Shown in pieces: positions 17,721 through 27,564 of a stretch of DNA of 64,000 nucleotides. Both the position numbers and the translations under genes were made by a program. Position 1 is the first letter of the stretch; every line of letters starts with the position of its first letter. The notes under the pieces were generated by a model. The model saw only the letters and a list, made by a program, of their open reading frames with translations, was not told the DNA's origin and did not search any database. Source of the DNA: Niveibacterium umoris (GTDB lineage Bacteria > Pseudomonadota > Gammaproteobacteria > Burkholderiales > Rhodocyclaceae); contig NZ_JACIET010000001.1 in NCBI RefSeq assembly GCF_014197015.1, positions 434,001 through 498,000 of the forward strand. The letters are read 5' to 3'.

Positions 17721-19859
17721 TCAGCGCATGGGCTGGAAGGCCGGATCCCCCATCTGCCACAGGAAGAACGACCACACGTCGGCGGTTTCGTCCAGCGCTT
17801 GCCCGATGTTCGAACCAATCCCGTGGCCCGCGTCGTAGTCCACCCGCAAGATCACCGGCTTGCCGTTCGGATTGGCCTTTTGCAGGCGGGCGGCGAATTT
17901 GCCGGGCAGCCAGGCTTCGACACGCGGGTCATTCGCGCCGGTGGTCACGATCACCGCCGGGTACGCAACGCCATCCTTCACCCGGTGGTAGGGGCTGATC
18001 GCGTACATCGACTTGAAGTGCTCGGGATTCTTGACGGTGCCGAACTCTTCGATGTTGGGCGGGCCGTTCGGCGTGTTTTCCATGCGCAGCATGTCGGAGA
18101 TGCCGACTGCGCTTTGCGCGGCAGCAAGCAATTCGGGGCGTTGGGTGATCGTGCCGCCGATCGTGATGCCGCCAGCGCTGCCACCGATTCCGGCGAGCTT
18201 GCTCGACGACGTGTAGCCATTGGCGATCAGCCACTCGGCACAGGCAATGAAGTCCGAAACAGTGTTCTGCTTGGTCTTGATGTAGCCGCCCTGATGCCAA
18301 TCTTCACCGAGTTCACCGCCGCCGCGCACATGGCAGACCGCCTGCACGCCGCCGCGTTCGAGCCAGGCCAGCCGCACGGCCGAGAAGCGTGGCTCCATCG
18401 AGATGCCGTAAGCGCCGTAGCCGGAGAGGATCGTCGGGTGCTTGCCGTCGAGGGCAGGGTTCTTCTGCGAGAGAATCGACAGCGGCACCAGGACGCCGTC
18501 GTGGCTCTTGATCATCACCCGACGTGCCTCTACCCCAGAGGTGTCCACCTTGAGCGGTTTTTGAAGTGTGGTGACCTCGACTTTGCCGCCCGCCAGTCGC
18601 AGCACTTGCGCGGGGCGGGTCCAGCCTTCGAGTCGGAGCAGGATCGAGCGGTCGCTTGCTGCGCTGATCTCCCGCACCGTGCCTTCGAAGGGCAATCCGA
18701 GTTCGGCTGTCTGGCCGGTCTTGCCGACCTGGATGAGCTTGCTGACACCGCCGTCGAGCGCCTTCACGACCACACCGTCCGCGGTTGCGATCAGTTCCTG
18801 GAGTACCGCGTCCCCCGCCTTGAGTGCCAGAACGCGATCGCCGGTGGCCACCGAGATCTTCAGCAGCTCACGCCGGGATGCGTTCTTCTGCGTGATGGCA
18901 TAGAGCGCGTCACCCACCAGGACAGCATGCGTGACCTTGTCTTCCGGCGTGATCAGGCGGCGCCACGGCGTTTCGCCGTTCGTAGCCTTGGCAAGCGGCG
19001 CGACCCAGAACGAGCGGTTGACGGAGTCGCCATGCAGGACTTCGGCCATCAGCCATTTCGAGCCGGGCGCGGTACTGACATAGGGCAGGTCCGCGAGTTC
19101 GAATGTGCGCGAGGGTGTGGCACCCCAGCCAAATACCGCGACATCCTTGTCCGCGCTGTCGCCAAGCTTGTGCAGGAACACCGCGCTCTTGTTGTAACGC
19201 TCGTCGGCCGGATGGCGGTTGTAGTAGAAGTGCTTGCCGTCCGGCAGCCACGCGATTCCGGACTCGTTCATGCTGCGGCCGTCCGGTTCATTGAGGCCGG
19301 CGCGGTCGATGACATCGGGCAAGAACTTGCCGGAAGCGACGTTCATGATCCGCATCACGCTGTTTTCAGAGCCACCTACCGAGATGCCGATCGCGATCAG
19401 CTTGCCGTCGCGTGAGGGGGAATACCAGTCGATCGCGTGGTGGCCGCCTTCGCCCGGCATCGCGTCGGGATCGAGCAGCAGGCGTTCGGCCCCGTTCGCG
19501 CCGTGACGCACCCAAAGCTTGCGCGCGTTTTCGCCCGGCGCGCGTTTCAGGAAGAAGACCTGGCTGCCGGCCTGTTCATAGCCGCCGGTCACCTCGCCGA
19601 CATCCGCCAGTTCGCCCAGCCGCTTGCGCAGCGCGTCGCGCCCTGGAATCTGCTTGAGTATCCCGCCGGCATAGTCGGCTTGCGCCTTGAGCCAGGTCTG
19701 GAATTCCGGAGACTTCATGTCTTCCATCCAGCGATACGGGTCTACCACGCTGACGCCATGGTAGACATCGGTTACCGGGATCTCGGGGGTGGCGGGTGCA
19801 GCGGCCATGGCCAGAGCGGGCAGGGCCAGCAGGGCGCAGCCCAGGGCATTGAGTCGCAT
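17721..19859 (-). CDS. Secreted prolyl oligopeptidase family (S9A) peptidase
   Basis: This 712-residue enzyme should cleave short peptides after proline in the periplasm. A signal peptide is clear: MRLNALGCALLALPALAMA, then AAPATP. The N-terminal S9 propeller domain begins VYHGVSVVDPYRWMED, the usual family opening. The catalytic domain has the nucleophile in GIGGSAGG, the Asp in TTGANDPRV and the His in DAGHG, all intact. The gene has its own gap on both sides (138 bp upstream, ~100 bp downstream) and is probably monocistronic. Confidence 0.93.
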   Translation of the reverse strand: MRLNALGCALLALPALAMAAAPATPEIPVTDVYHGVSVVDPYRWMEDMKSPEFQTWLKAQADYAGGILKQIPGRDALRKRLGELADVGEVTGGYEQAGSQVFFLKRAPGENARKLWVRHGANGAERLLLDPDAMPGEGGHHAIDWYSPSRDGKLIAIGISVGGSENSVMRIMNVASGKFLPDVIDRAGLNEPDGRSMNESGIAWLPDGKHFYYNRHPADERYNKSAVFLHKLGDSADKDVAVFGWGATPSRTFELADLPYVSTAPGSKWLMAEVLHGDSVNRSFWVAPLAKATNGETPWRRLITPEDKVTHAVLVGDALYAITQKNASRRELLKISVATGDRVLALKAGDAVLQELIATADGVVVKALDGGVSKLIQVGKTGQTAELGLPFEGTVREISAASDRSILLRLEGWTRPAQVLRLAGGKVEVTTLQKPLKVDTSGVEARRVMIKSHDGVLVPLSILSQKNPALDGKHPTILSGYGAYGISMEPRFSAVRLAWLERGGVQAVCHVRGGGELGEDWHQGGYIKTKQNTVSDFIACAEWLIANGYTSSSKLAGIGGSAGGITIGGTITQRPELLAAAQSAVGISDMLRMENTPNGPPNIEEFGTVKNPEHFKSMYAISPYHRVKDGVAYPAVIVTTGANDPRVEAWLPGKFAARLQKANPNGKPVILRVDYDAGHGIGSNIGQALDETADVWSFFLWQMGDPAFQPMR

Positions 19860-19997
19860 CTTCTCTCCTTGTGGGAAGCAGGGCGGGTTGGCGCGAGGAA
19901 CGGTGCTGCCGGCCGCGCGCCCTGAAAAGCGCGATGCTAGCGCCTTGCGGCGACGCTGTGATGTCGTTTTGTGTCAGGCCCCGATGAGGGGCGGCCG

Positions 19998-21062
19998 TCA
20001 GCGTTCAACGCCCAGCAGTTCGTCGATGTGCGCCAATGCGCCGTCGTCCTTGACCACCTGACGCAGCCAGTCGTGCAGAGGCATGTTGGCCCAGGTGGCG
20101 GCCTTTTCGGCCAGGTAGGCGACGGGGCTGTGCGGCTCGGTGCGACGGAAGTAGGCGGCGACCTGACCCAGCATCGCCACGGCTTCTTCCCGGCTCATGC
20201 CCCGGTTTGCGCGTTGCCCGGCGTGCTCGGTGCCTGCGCGAGCGCTCTGTGCAGGCGCGTCGTCGTTGGCGGGGTGCTGCGCGGATGCCGCGGCCGACAA
20301 GCCACCGCGCTCCGCGATCAGTCGATTGATCAGGTGATGGATGCGTTCGTGCTGGTCACGCAGCAGGCGCAGCGACGGCGCGCTGTCGCCGAGTACCCCG
20401 GCGGAGATCAGATCCAGCGTGCGAATGGCGTCCGCCAGCGCATTGAGCGCTTGGCCGGTGGCTTCGAGCCGCGTGAGCGGCGTGGTCCGCGTTGCCGCGT
20501 CCCAGGCGGTGGCCAGATCGGCATGTTCCTGCGCGTGTTCATCGTCGCTGCGGTTACCCCCGCTGCGCGCGCGTTCGTAGTCGTCCCAGCACAGGCTGCG
20601 GGTTTCGGTTTGCAGCAGCGGCGCGGCCTTGAGCACGTCGAGTGCGCGCTGCAGGAGCCAGGCCAGCGCGCCGGCGCGTTCTTCGGAGTCAGAATCTTCC
20701 GGCAGTGGATGCAGGGTGTCCGGGAAGGCCTGCAGCAAGCCTGCGACCAGCCGGAATCCCGCCTCCAACCCGGCCACACCGTTCAGGCGCCCGCTTGCCT
20801 CAGCGTAACGGGCGGCGACCCGCAGGTCTTTGGTCCGCGCGTTCAGCAGTGCGGTGGCGATGTCGATGACCTTGCGCCAGTCGGCAACTTTCAGCGTCGT
20901 GACCCAGTCGCCCTGATCGAGCGAAGCATCGTCCTCGCGGCGGGCTTCGTCGAGCGCGTCGAACTCGGGCGAGAACGAGAGGTCTTCGCCGGTCGGGTTG
21001 CTGCCGGGCAAGGGGGCGAGCAGGGCGGCCAGCAAGTCGGCGGGGGCGTGCGGTGCATTCAT
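19998..21062 (-). CDS. tssA: Type VI secretion protein TssA (orphan)
   Basis: TssA primes and caps sheath/tube assembly of type VI secretion. The 354-residue product has the ImpA N-terminal domain (PLPGSNPTGEDLSFSPEFDAL, then WRKVIDIATALLNARTKDLRVA) and the short C-terminal segment SREEAVAMLGQVAAYFRRTEPHSP typical of short TssA forms. No other T6SS gene (tssB, tssC, hcp, clpV, vgrG) lies within this window, so it is either a detached part of a cluster elsewhere or a leftover. It is 80 bp downstream of the RND permease on the same strand. Confidence 0.85.
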   Translation of the reverse strand: MNAPHAPADLLAALLAPLPGSNPTGEDLSFSPEFDALDEARREDDASLDQGDWVTTLKVADWRKVIDIATALLNARTKDLRVAARYAEASGRLNGVAGLEAGFRLVAGLLQAFPDTLHPLPEDSDSEERAGALAWLLQRALDVLKAAPLLQTETRSLCWDDYERARSGGNRSDDEHAQEHADLATAWDAATRTTPLTRLEATGQALNALADAIRTLDLISAGVLGDSAPSLRLLRDQHERIHHLINRLIAERGGLSAAASAQHPANDDAPAQSARAGTEHAGQRANRGMSREEAVAMLGQVAAYFRRTEPHSPVAYLAEKAATWANMPLHDWLRQVVKDDGALAHIDELLGVER

Positions 21063-21142
21063 CGGGATCTCCGGGCAAGTCCGGAAATTCTAATGTCATG
21101 CGATCGTCAGCCCCCGTGATGCCATTCGCATCACGCTTCCGA

Positions 21143-24100
21143 TCACGCCACCTGCAGTCGCCGCCCTGCAAGCCGCTCGCGCAGGCTCTCGAAGCCGAGG
21201 TAGATCACTGGCGTGATGAACAGCGTGATCAACTGCGAAAAGATCAGCCCGCCGACGACCGATACACCAAGCGGTTGCCGCAGTTCGGCGCCGGCGCCCA
21301 GCCCCAGCGCCAGGGGCAGTGCGCCAGCCAGCGCGGCAAGCGTGGTCATCGTGATCGGGCGGAAGCGCAGCGCGCAGGCCTGGCGGATCGCCTCTTGTGG
21401 CGTGGCGCCGGCACGCTGCGCTTCGACCGCGAAGTCGATCATCATGATCGCGTTCTTCTTCACGATGCCGATCAGCAGCACGATGCCGATGCTGGCGATG
21501 ATCGTCAGCTCCATGCCGAAAAGCCGCAGCGTCAGCAGGGCGCCGACCGCCGCCGAGGGCAGGCCGGCGAGGATCGTGATCGGGTGGATGTAGCTCTCGT
21601 ACAGCACACCCAGCAGCACGTAGATCACCAGCAGCGCCGCAATGATCAGCACCACCTGGGCGCCTTGCGACTGCTGGAAAGCCGCCGCGTCGCCGGCGAA
21701 CGCGGTGAGGATGCCGGAGGGCAGGCCGATCGTCTTCTCGGCTTCATGCAGGCGCTTGGTGGCCTCGCCCAGCGCTGCGCCGGGTGCCAGGTTGAACGAC
21801 ACGGTAACTGCCTGCAGCTGGCCCTGGTGATTGACGGCGGTCGGGCCGGCAACGCGTTGCACGCTTGCGACGTTGGCCAGCGGCACCAGCGCGCCACTGG
21901 CATTGCGGACCTGGATGCGGCCCAGTGCGCGTTCGTCCTGGCGGAAGGCGTCCGCGAGTTCCAGGATCACTTCGTAGCTGCCGCTGGAGGTGTAGATCGT
22001 CGAAACCTGGCGGTCGCCGAAGGCGCTGTAGAGCGCGGTGCGGACGTCGGCGAGCGCAACGCCGTACAGGCTGGCACGTTCGCGGTCGATATCCACGCGG
22101 GCATTCAGGCCCTTTAGCTGCGAATCGGTCGTGACGTCGCGGAACAGCGGGTCGGCCGCCAATGCCTGCTTGAGCTTGTCGGCCCATGCGGTGAGTTCGC
22201 CGCCATTCACGCTCTGCAGCACGTACTGGAACTGGCTGCGGCTCTGCCGACCGCCCAGACGCAGGTTTTGCGTCGGCGTGAAATAGACGTCGATGCCGGG
22301 CAGCTTCTTTGCCTCCTTGCGCAGGCGTTCGATCACGACCGGCATCGGGTCGCGTTCGCTGCGCGGCTTCAGCCGCAGGAACATGCGCGCGTTGCTTTCC
22401 GATACCGCGGCGGCGAAGCCTTCGACCGCCGGATCACCGCCAACGACTTTCATCATCCGTTCGGCGTGCCGGAACAGCGCCTCGTATGAAGCATCGCTGG
22501 AGGCTTCGGCCGTGACCTGGATCTGCCCGATGTCCTCTTGCGGGAAGAAGCCCTTGGGGCTGGCGGCAAACAGCCACACGCTGCCGACGATCGTCAGCAG
22601 GGCAAGGGCGCCGACCGCAAGCCGGTGATTCAGTGCAGTCTCGAGGCTTCGCGCGTAGGCGCGCTGCACGCGCTCGAACCCGTGTTCGAAGTGCGTCAGC
22701 CATGCGTGTTGATGCTGTTCGGCTTCGGGCCGCAGGAAGCGGCTGCCCATCAGCGGGATCAGCGTCAGCGAAACCACTGCCGAGACGAGGATCGCCAGCA
22801 TCACGACCACCGCGAATTCGTGGAACAGCAGTCCGATGACGCCCGGCATGAAGAAGATCGGGATGAACACCGCGACCAGCGACAGCGAGATCGAGATGAT
22901 GGTGAAGCTCACCTCGCGGGCGCCGGTGACTGCCGCCTGCAGCGGCGGCATGCCGGCCTCGACATGGCGCACGATGTTCTCCAGCACGACGATCGCGTCG
23001 TCGACAACCAGGCCCACCGCCAGCGTGAGGCCGAGCAGGGAAATGTTGTCGAGGCTATAGCCCAGCGCAAACAACAGGCCCAGCGTTCCGACCAGCGAGA
23101 TCGGCAGCGTCACCGAAGGAATCAGCGTTGCGGCGGCATGCCGCAGGAACAGGAACATCACCAGCACGACCAGCGCGATCGTGCCCATCATCGTCAGCTG
23201 CACATCGTGGATCGCATCGCGCACCGACACCGAGCGGTCGTTGATGACCTTGATCTGCACCGATCCCGGCATCTGGGCTTGCAGTCTTGGCAGGGTTGCG
23301 CGGATCGCATCGACGGTGGCGACGGTGTTGGCATCCGGCTGTTTCTGCACCGCCAGGACGATGGACCGCTCGCCGTCGGCCCAGCTCGCGGTGGTCGTGC
23401 TCTCGATCGAATCGACCACCGTGGCGACATCGGCAAGGCGCACCGGCAGGCCGTTGCGGGTCGCGATGATCAAGGGCTTGAACTCGTCCGCGTGTCGTAG
23501 CTGGCGGTTGGCCTCGATGGTCAGTGTCTGGTTGGCGCCCCTGAGCACACCGAGGGGCGAATTTGCGTTGGCGGCGCGGATCGCCGCGGCAAGCTGGTCC
23601 AGCGTGAGTTCGCGCGCGGCAAGTTTGTCCGGGTCCGCCTGCACGCGGACCGCAAACTTCTTGTTGGCCCAGTTCGATACCTGGGCGACGCCGTCGATCG
23701 TCGCGAGCGAAGGCGAGACCAGATTGTCGGCGTAGTCGTTGAGGTCGGGCAGGCTCAACGATGGCGAGGTCAGCGCGAGGATCAGGATCGGCGCGTCGGC
23801 CGGATTGACCTTGCGGTAAGAGGGGATGGTGGTCATCTCCTCGGGCAGCGCACGCTGCGCCCGCAGCAGCGCCGCCTGCACATCGCCGGCGGCGGCATCG
23901 ATATTGCGGCCGGAGGCAAACTCAAGCGTGATCGAGGTGTTGCCCAGCGTGTTGCTGGAACTCATCGTGACCAGGCCCGCAATGGTCGAGAACTGCTTTT
24001 CCAGTGGCAGCGCGACCGACGAGGCCATCGTGTCCGGGCTCGCGCCGGGCAGTGACGCATTGACGTTGATCGTTGGCGTGTCGTAACTGGGCAGCGCGGC

Positions 24101-24202
24101 AACCGGCAGGTAGTGGTAGCCGAGGGCGCCAGCCACCACGGCAGAGATCGAGAGCAGGACGGTCATGACCGGCCTGCGGATGCACAACTCCGACAGGTTC
24201 AT
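21143..24202 (-). CDS. RND efflux permease (HAE1, MdtB/MdtC-like)
   Basis: This 1,019-residue inner-membrane proton/drug antiporter starts MNLSELCIRRPVMTVLLS, with the first of the expected 12 membrane segments at about 13-30. TM4 carries the conserved Asp pair in LAVGLVVDDAIVVLEN, required for proton relay. Large periplasmic loops lie after TM1 and TM7. The upstream adaptor gene overlaps it by 4 bp (ATGA), so the two are translationally coupled. No outer-membrane factor is in this operon. Substrates cannot be told from sequence. Confidence 0.93.
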   Translation of the reverse strand: MNLSELCIRRPVMTVLLSISAVVAGALGYHYLPVAALPSYDTPTINVNASLPGASPDTMASSVALPLEKQFSTIAGLVTMSSSNTLGNTSITLEFASGRNIDAAAGDVQAALLRAQRALPEEMTTIPSYRKVNPADAPILILALTSPSLSLPDLNDYADNLVSPSLATIDGVAQVSNWANKKFAVRVQADPDKLAARELTLDQLAAAIRAANANSPLGVLRGANQTLTIEANRQLRHADEFKPLIIATRNGLPVRLADVATVVDSIESTTTASWADGERSIVLAVQKQPDANTVATVDAIRATLPRLQAQMPGSVQIKVINDRSVSVRDAIHDVQLTMMGTIALVVLVMFLFLRHAAATLIPSVTLPISLVGTLGLLFALGYSLDNISLLGLTLAVGLVVDDAIVVLENIVRHVEAGMPPLQAAVTGAREVSFTIISISLSLVAVFIPIFFMPGVIGLLFHEFAVVVMLAILVSAVVSLTLIPLMGSRFLRPEAEQHQHAWLTHFEHGFERVQRAYARSLETALNHRLAVGALALLTIVGSVWLFAASPKGFFPQEDIGQIQVTAEASSDASYEALFRHAERMMKVVGGDPAVEGFAAAVSESNARMFLRLKPRSERDPMPVVIERLRKEAKKLPGIDVYFTPTQNLRLGGRQSRSQFQYVLQSVNGGELTAWADKLKQALAADPLFRDVTTDSQLKGLNARVDIDRERASLYGVALADVRTALYSAFGDRQVSTIYTSSGSYEVILELADAFRQDERALGRIQVRNASGALVPLANVASVQRVAGPTAVNHQGQLQAVTVSFNLAPGAALGEATKRLHEAEKTIGLPSGILTAFAGDAAAFQQSQGAQVVLIIAALLVIYVLLGVLYESYIHPITILAGLPSAAVGALLTLRLFGMELTIIASIGIVLLIGIVKKNAIMMIDFAVEAQRAGATPQEAIRQACALRFRPITMTTLAALAGALPLALGLGAGAELRQPLGVSVVGGLIFSQLITLFITPVIYLGFESLRERLAGRRLQVA

Positions 24203-25326
24203 TGCTTCGCCCCGGCCTTCGGTGCAGCGGGTTTGCCGCTGTCGCGGACGCGTACGCCCGGGCGCAGGTTCTGCCCGCCCATGACGACCACGCGTGTTCC
24301 GGCCGGTACGCCGTCGAGCACCGCGAACTCGGCATCCTGGTAACGGATCCTGACCGGTAGGGCCTTGGCACGCTCCTGGTCATCGATGGCATAGACGAAC
24401 TGGCCGTTCGGGCTCACCTGGATCGCCGCGAGCGGTGCCGTCGGTGCGTCCTTGATCGCGTCCAGCGTCAGACCGACCGTGACCTGCGCACCGGGCCACA
24501 GGCGCAGCTTTGCGTTGTCGAAGCGCGCCTTGATCCGCACGCCGCCGGCAACGCTGTCGACCGTGCTGTCGATGAAGTTGAGCTGTCCGTCGAGTCTGCC
24601 TTCGGCATCCTTGACCGACACCACCACCGGCCCACGAGCCTGCGCACGGCGCAGTTGCGCGAGGTAGGTCTCGGGCAGCGTGAAGGCGATGTCGATCGGG
24701 TCGAGGCGCGTCAGCGTCGTCAGCGCCGTCGCCGAACCGGGTTGCACAAGGCTGCCGACACGCACGTTGATGAGGCCGACTCGCCCTGCCTGTGGGGCTG
24801 TGATGTAACCGTGCTCGACCGCGACCTGTGCTTCGGCGATTGCGGCGCGATCGGCAGCGACCGTGGCACTGAGCGCGTCGACATTGCTGCTGCTGGCATC
24901 GACCACGCCCTGCGACACAAAGCCGCGCTGCTTGAGTTCGACGTTTCGCAAGAGCGTGCGGCGGGCATCTTCAAGCAGCGCGGTGTCGCGCGCCATCTGT
25001 GCCTTGAGCTTTTCGAGCGTGGCGGTCTCGGCACGGCCATCGAGCCGGAACAGCGGCGCACCCGCCGCCACGGTGTCGCCCTCATGCACCAGCACCTCGC
25101 GGATCGTGCTGGTCAATTGCGCCCGCACTTCCACGCTGGATACCGGGGTCACGAAGCCACTGGTCTCGAATACCACCGGCAGGGAGCGGAGTTGCACTTC
25201 GGCAAGCTGCACGCTGATGGTCGGATCGCCCGCCTTTGGCGCGCTTTGCGAGGGCTGGGTGAGTTTGTAGGCGCCGAAACCCAAGGCGAGGGCCAGCACC
25301 GCAAGCAGAATTTTGTTCTTGTTCAT
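24199..25326 (-). CDS. RND periplasmic adaptor (membrane fusion protein)
   Basis: This 375-residue adaptor links the permease to an outer-membrane channel. The ATG at 25326 is chosen because it gives a proper N-terminal signal/anchor (MNKNKILLAVLALALGFGAYKL). The frame is open further upstream, but that extension is not signal-like. A lipoyl/hairpin layout follows: VEVRAQLTSTIREVLVHEGDTVAAGAPLFRLD, a coiled-coil hairpin at about 95-165, then YITAPQAGRVG and beta-barrel domains. The last codons overlap the permease start. Confidence 0.92.
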   Translation of the reverse strand: MNKNKILLAVLALALGFGAYKLTQPSQSAPKAGDPTISVQLAEVQLRSLPVVFETSGFVTPVSSVEVRAQLTSTIREVLVHEGDTVAAGAPLFRLDGRAETATLEKLKAQMARDTALLEDARRTLLRNVELKQRGFVSQGVVDASSSNVDALSATVAADRAAIAEAQVAVEHGYITAPQAGRVGLINVRVGSLVQPGSATALTTLTRLDPIDIAFTLPETYLAQLRRAQARGPVVVSVKDAEGRLDGQLNFIDSTVDSVAGGVRIKARFDNAKLRLWPGAQVTVGLTLDAIKDAPTAPLAAIQVSPNGQFVYAIDDQERAKALPVRIRYQDAEFAVLDGVPAGTRVVVMGGQNLRPGVRVRDSGKPAAPKAGAKQ

Positions 25327-25456
25327 CAGGTCAGGTCGGTGGACTTCAGGGGCGGGTTCGCGAGAGGCGAGCACCTTATTGTCGCGCGCCCGGAAGGGCA
25401 TCGGTGTGACTCGCCTCTGAAAACTTGGTTCGCAATGTAACCAGTTTTTGGCGCGC

Positions 25457-25486
25457 TTGGTGCAGTGCCGCGAATTCGGCGATAAT
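25457..25486 (+). promoter_or_regulatory. Candidate icd promoter
   Basis: TTGGTG (25457-25462) and GATAAT (25481-25486) are separated by 18 bp in the divergent gap between the adaptor gene and icd. The -10 matches 5 of 6 consensus positions and the -35 only 3 of 6, so a helper factor may be needed. A start near 25493 would leave a ~160-nt leader. Confidence 0.4.
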
Positions 25487-25572
25487 CGGGCGCTCGGCGC
25501 GCAGCGCTCGTTGCGCGCCAGGCCAAGGTCACAACCTCCCTCAATGTCGAGGGGCGGTGTGGCGCGAGGGGA

Positions 25573-25593
25573 CGCAACACCGGCGGTGTTGCG
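25573..25593. repeat. Perfect 9-3-9 palindrome in the icd leader
   Basis: CGCAACACC (25573-25581) and GGTGTTGCG (25585-25593) form a perfect inverted repeat around GGC, about 60 bp before the icd start codon. It could be an operator or an RNA hairpin in the leader. No regulator is implied by the motif. The rest of the 325-bp gap (25327-25652) holds no gene that I can support. Confidence 0.55.
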
Positions 25594-25652
25594 ACGCGCA
25601 TCAGCCTTGTCGACAGAACATCCAACGACCCAATCCTGAGGAAGCAACAGTC

Positions 25653-26900
25653 ATGAGCGCCCAGTCTTTGATCACGGTCCCGGCCGGCGGCCAGAAAATC
25701 ATTCCCGGTCAGCCGACTCCCAACAACCCGATCATTCCGTTCATCGAGGGGGACGGCATCGGCGTCGATATCACGCCGGTCATGATCAAGGTGATCGACG
25801 CCGCTGTGGCCAAGGCCTACGGTGGCGAGAAGAAGATCCACTGGATGGAGGTGTACGCCGGTGAGAAGGCGACCGTGAAGTACGGTCCGGATCAGTGGCT
25901 GCCCGCTGAAACCTTCCAGGCGCTGAAGGACTACTCGGTTTCGATCAAGGGCCCGATGACCACGCCGGTCGGCGGCGGCATCCGTTCGCTGAACGTGGCG
26001 CTGCGTCAGGAACTCGATCTGTACCAGTGCGTGCGGCCGGTGCAGTACTTCAAGGGCGTGCCGTCGCCGCTCAAGCAGCCGGAACTGACCAACATGGTCA
26101 TCTTCCGCGAGAACACCGAAGACATCTACGCCGGTATCGAGTGGCAGGCTGAGTCCGAAGGCGCGAAGAAGGTCATCAAGTTCCTGACCGAAGAAATGGG
26201 CGTCAAGAAGATCCGCTTCCCGGAAACCTCGGGCATCGGCATCAAGCCGGTTTCCAAGCAGGGCACCGAGCGCCTGGTGCGCGCTGCGCTGCAGTATGTG
26301 ATCGACAACGATCGCAAGTCGCTGACCATCGTGCACAAGGGCAACATCATGAAGTTCACCGAAGGTGGCTTCCGTGACTGGGCCTACGCGCTGGCGAAGA
26401 ACGAATTCGGCGCGGTGGAAATCGACGGCGGCCCGTGGTGCAAGTTCACGAACCCGAAGACGGGTCGTGAAGTGATCGTCAAGGACGCCATCGCCGACGC
26501 CTTCCTGCAGCAGATCCTGCTGCGTCCGGCCGAATACGACACCATTGCCACGCTGAACCTGAACGGCGACTACATTTCCGACGCGCTGGCCGCACAGGTC
26601 GGCGGCATCGGCATCGCCCCGGGTGCGAACATCTCGGACAAGTACGCCTGCTTCGAGGCGACCCACGGCACCGCGCCGAAGTACGCCGGCAAGGACAAGG
26701 TGAACCCGGGTTCGCTGATCCTCTCGGCCGAAATGATGCTGCGCCACCTGGGCTGGAAGGAAGCGGCCGACCTTGTGATCAAGGGCATGGAAGGTGCGAT
26801 CGCCGCGAAGACCGTGACCTACGACTTCGCCCGCCTGATGGACGGCGCGACCGAAGTGTCGTGCTCGGCCTTCGGCGACGCGATGATCGCGCAGATGTAA
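25653..26900 (+). CDS. icd: NADP-dependent isocitrate dehydrogenase
   Basis: This TCA-cycle enzyme converts isocitrate to 2-oxoglutarate with NADPH formation. The start at 25653 has a GAGGAA ribosome site 8 bp upstream and gives 415 residues. The family signature includes [17 protein letters not shown], the substrate loop [13 protein letters not shown] (the Ser that AceK phosphorylates lies in the IRSLNV context) and the NADP/metal region [24 protein letters not shown]. aceK in this window is its kinase/phosphatase. A strong terminator follows. Confidence 0.97.
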   Translation: MSAQSLITVPAGGQKIIPGQPTPNNPIIPFIEGDGIGVDITPVMIKVIDAAVAKAYGGEKKIHWMEVYAGEKATVKYGPDQWLPAETFQALKDYSVSIKGPMTTPVGGGIRSLNVALRQELDLYQCVRPVQYFKGVPSPLKQPELTNMVIFRENTEDIYAGIEWQAESEGAKKVIKFLTEEMGVKKIRFPETSGIGIKPVSKQGTERLVRAALQYVIDNDRKSLTIVHKGNIMKFTEGGFRDWAYALAKNEFGAVEIDGGPWCKFTNPKTGREVIVKDAIADAFLQQILLRPAEYDTIATLNLNGDYISDALAAQVGGIGIAPGANISDKYACFEATHGTAPKYAGKDKVNPGSLILSAEMMLRHLGWKEAADLVIKGMEGAIAAKTVTYDFARLMDGATEVSCSAFGDAMIAQM

Positions 26901-26922
26901 TCGGCACTTCATGGGTTTGAAG

Positions 26923-26953
26923 AAAGGCGCCCTGCGGGGCGCCTTTTCTTTTT
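26923..26953 (+). terminator. Intrinsic terminator of icd
   Basis: A perfect 10-bp stem (AAAGGCGCCC at 26923-26932 with GGGCGCCTTT at 26937-26946) has a TGCG tetraloop. It is followed by a T-rich run to 26953 and starts 22 bp after the icd stop. Confidence 0.95.
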
Positions 26954-27062
26954 CCGGTCGCGTGACTGACACCTTGCATGGCGGCGATCGGCGGTCTTGA
27001 ATCAAGTCAGATGGGGGCGTGATGCCCCGCGACGATTCAATCCCTGCTCGAGGAGATTCACC

Positions 27063-27464
27063 ATGCTTCCCTGGTTATGGCTGTGGCAACCCACCTGGAA
27101 CCTGCCGCTGTCTGGCAGCGTCTCGCAGGATCTCGCACCTGACGTGATCGCCAACGGATTCTTCAGCGCGATTCCGTCGGGTGCCGGCGAAGGCGCACTC
27201 GAACAGAAGATCTTCGAGCAGGTGTCATACGGCAGCCAGCTTGGCTGGTTGACCGATCTGGTGCTGGCGGCTTCCGGCAGCGACAAGGTGCCGGCCGAAA
27301 AGGTGCAGGAGGCGCGGGCCGCACTTGAGGGTCTGCGGGCGCAAATCGTGAAGATGAAAGATGCCCACCGCGAGCAGATGGTCGCGGAGGCAAGGCGCAC
27401 GCTGGACGCGCTTAAGGCGCGTGGCGACGGTTCGCTGGACAGTTTGTTGAAGGAGTATCGCTGA
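27063..27464 (+). CDS. Conserved hypothetical protein
   Basis: The 133-residue product starts at the ATG at 27063, behind a GAGGAGA ribosome site. It opens with an unusual Trp/Pro-rich stretch, MLPWLWLWQPTWNLPLSGSV, then SQDLAPD and PSGAGEGALEQKIFEQVSYGSQLGWLTDLVL. The C-terminal half (about 80-130) is a charged amphipathic helix. I recognise similar proteins in other Proteobacteria only as uncharacterised. The gene stands alone between icd and the convergent lysis-type pair. Confidence 0.75.
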   Translation: MLPWLWLWQPTWNLPLSGSVSQDLAPDVIANGFFSAIPSGAGEGALEQKIFEQVSYGSQLGWLTDLVLAASGSDKVPAEKVQEARAALEGLRAQIVKMKDAHREQMVAEARRTLDALKARGDGSLDSLLKEYR

Positions 27465-27478
27465 GGCGGATGGCGACC

Positions 27479-27505
27479 GGCGGAAGTGTCCCGAAGACTT
27501 CCGCC
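27479..27505. terminator. Hairpin between convergent genes
   Basis: GGCGGAAGT (27479-27487) pairs perfectly with ACTTCCGCC (27497-27505) across a 9-base loop in the 100-bp gap between two converging genes. There is no U-tract on either strand. Confidence 0.45.
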
Positions 27506-27564
27506 GTTGAAGCGATGAGGGGTGCTGTGCGCGGAATCGGTAAGGAAGTCTCGCGCGGTTCGAC

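Noticed and set aside
16177..19415. Two overlapping long plus-strand frames opposite the REC-GGDEF and oligopeptidase genes
   Set aside because: Both are antisense to genes with intact catalytic motifs and have shadow-like composition.
24199..25647. The longer upstream start (25647) for the RND adaptor
   Set aside because: The added ~107 residues are not signal-like and overlap the icd promoter region. The ATG at 25326 gives a normal N-terminal anchor.
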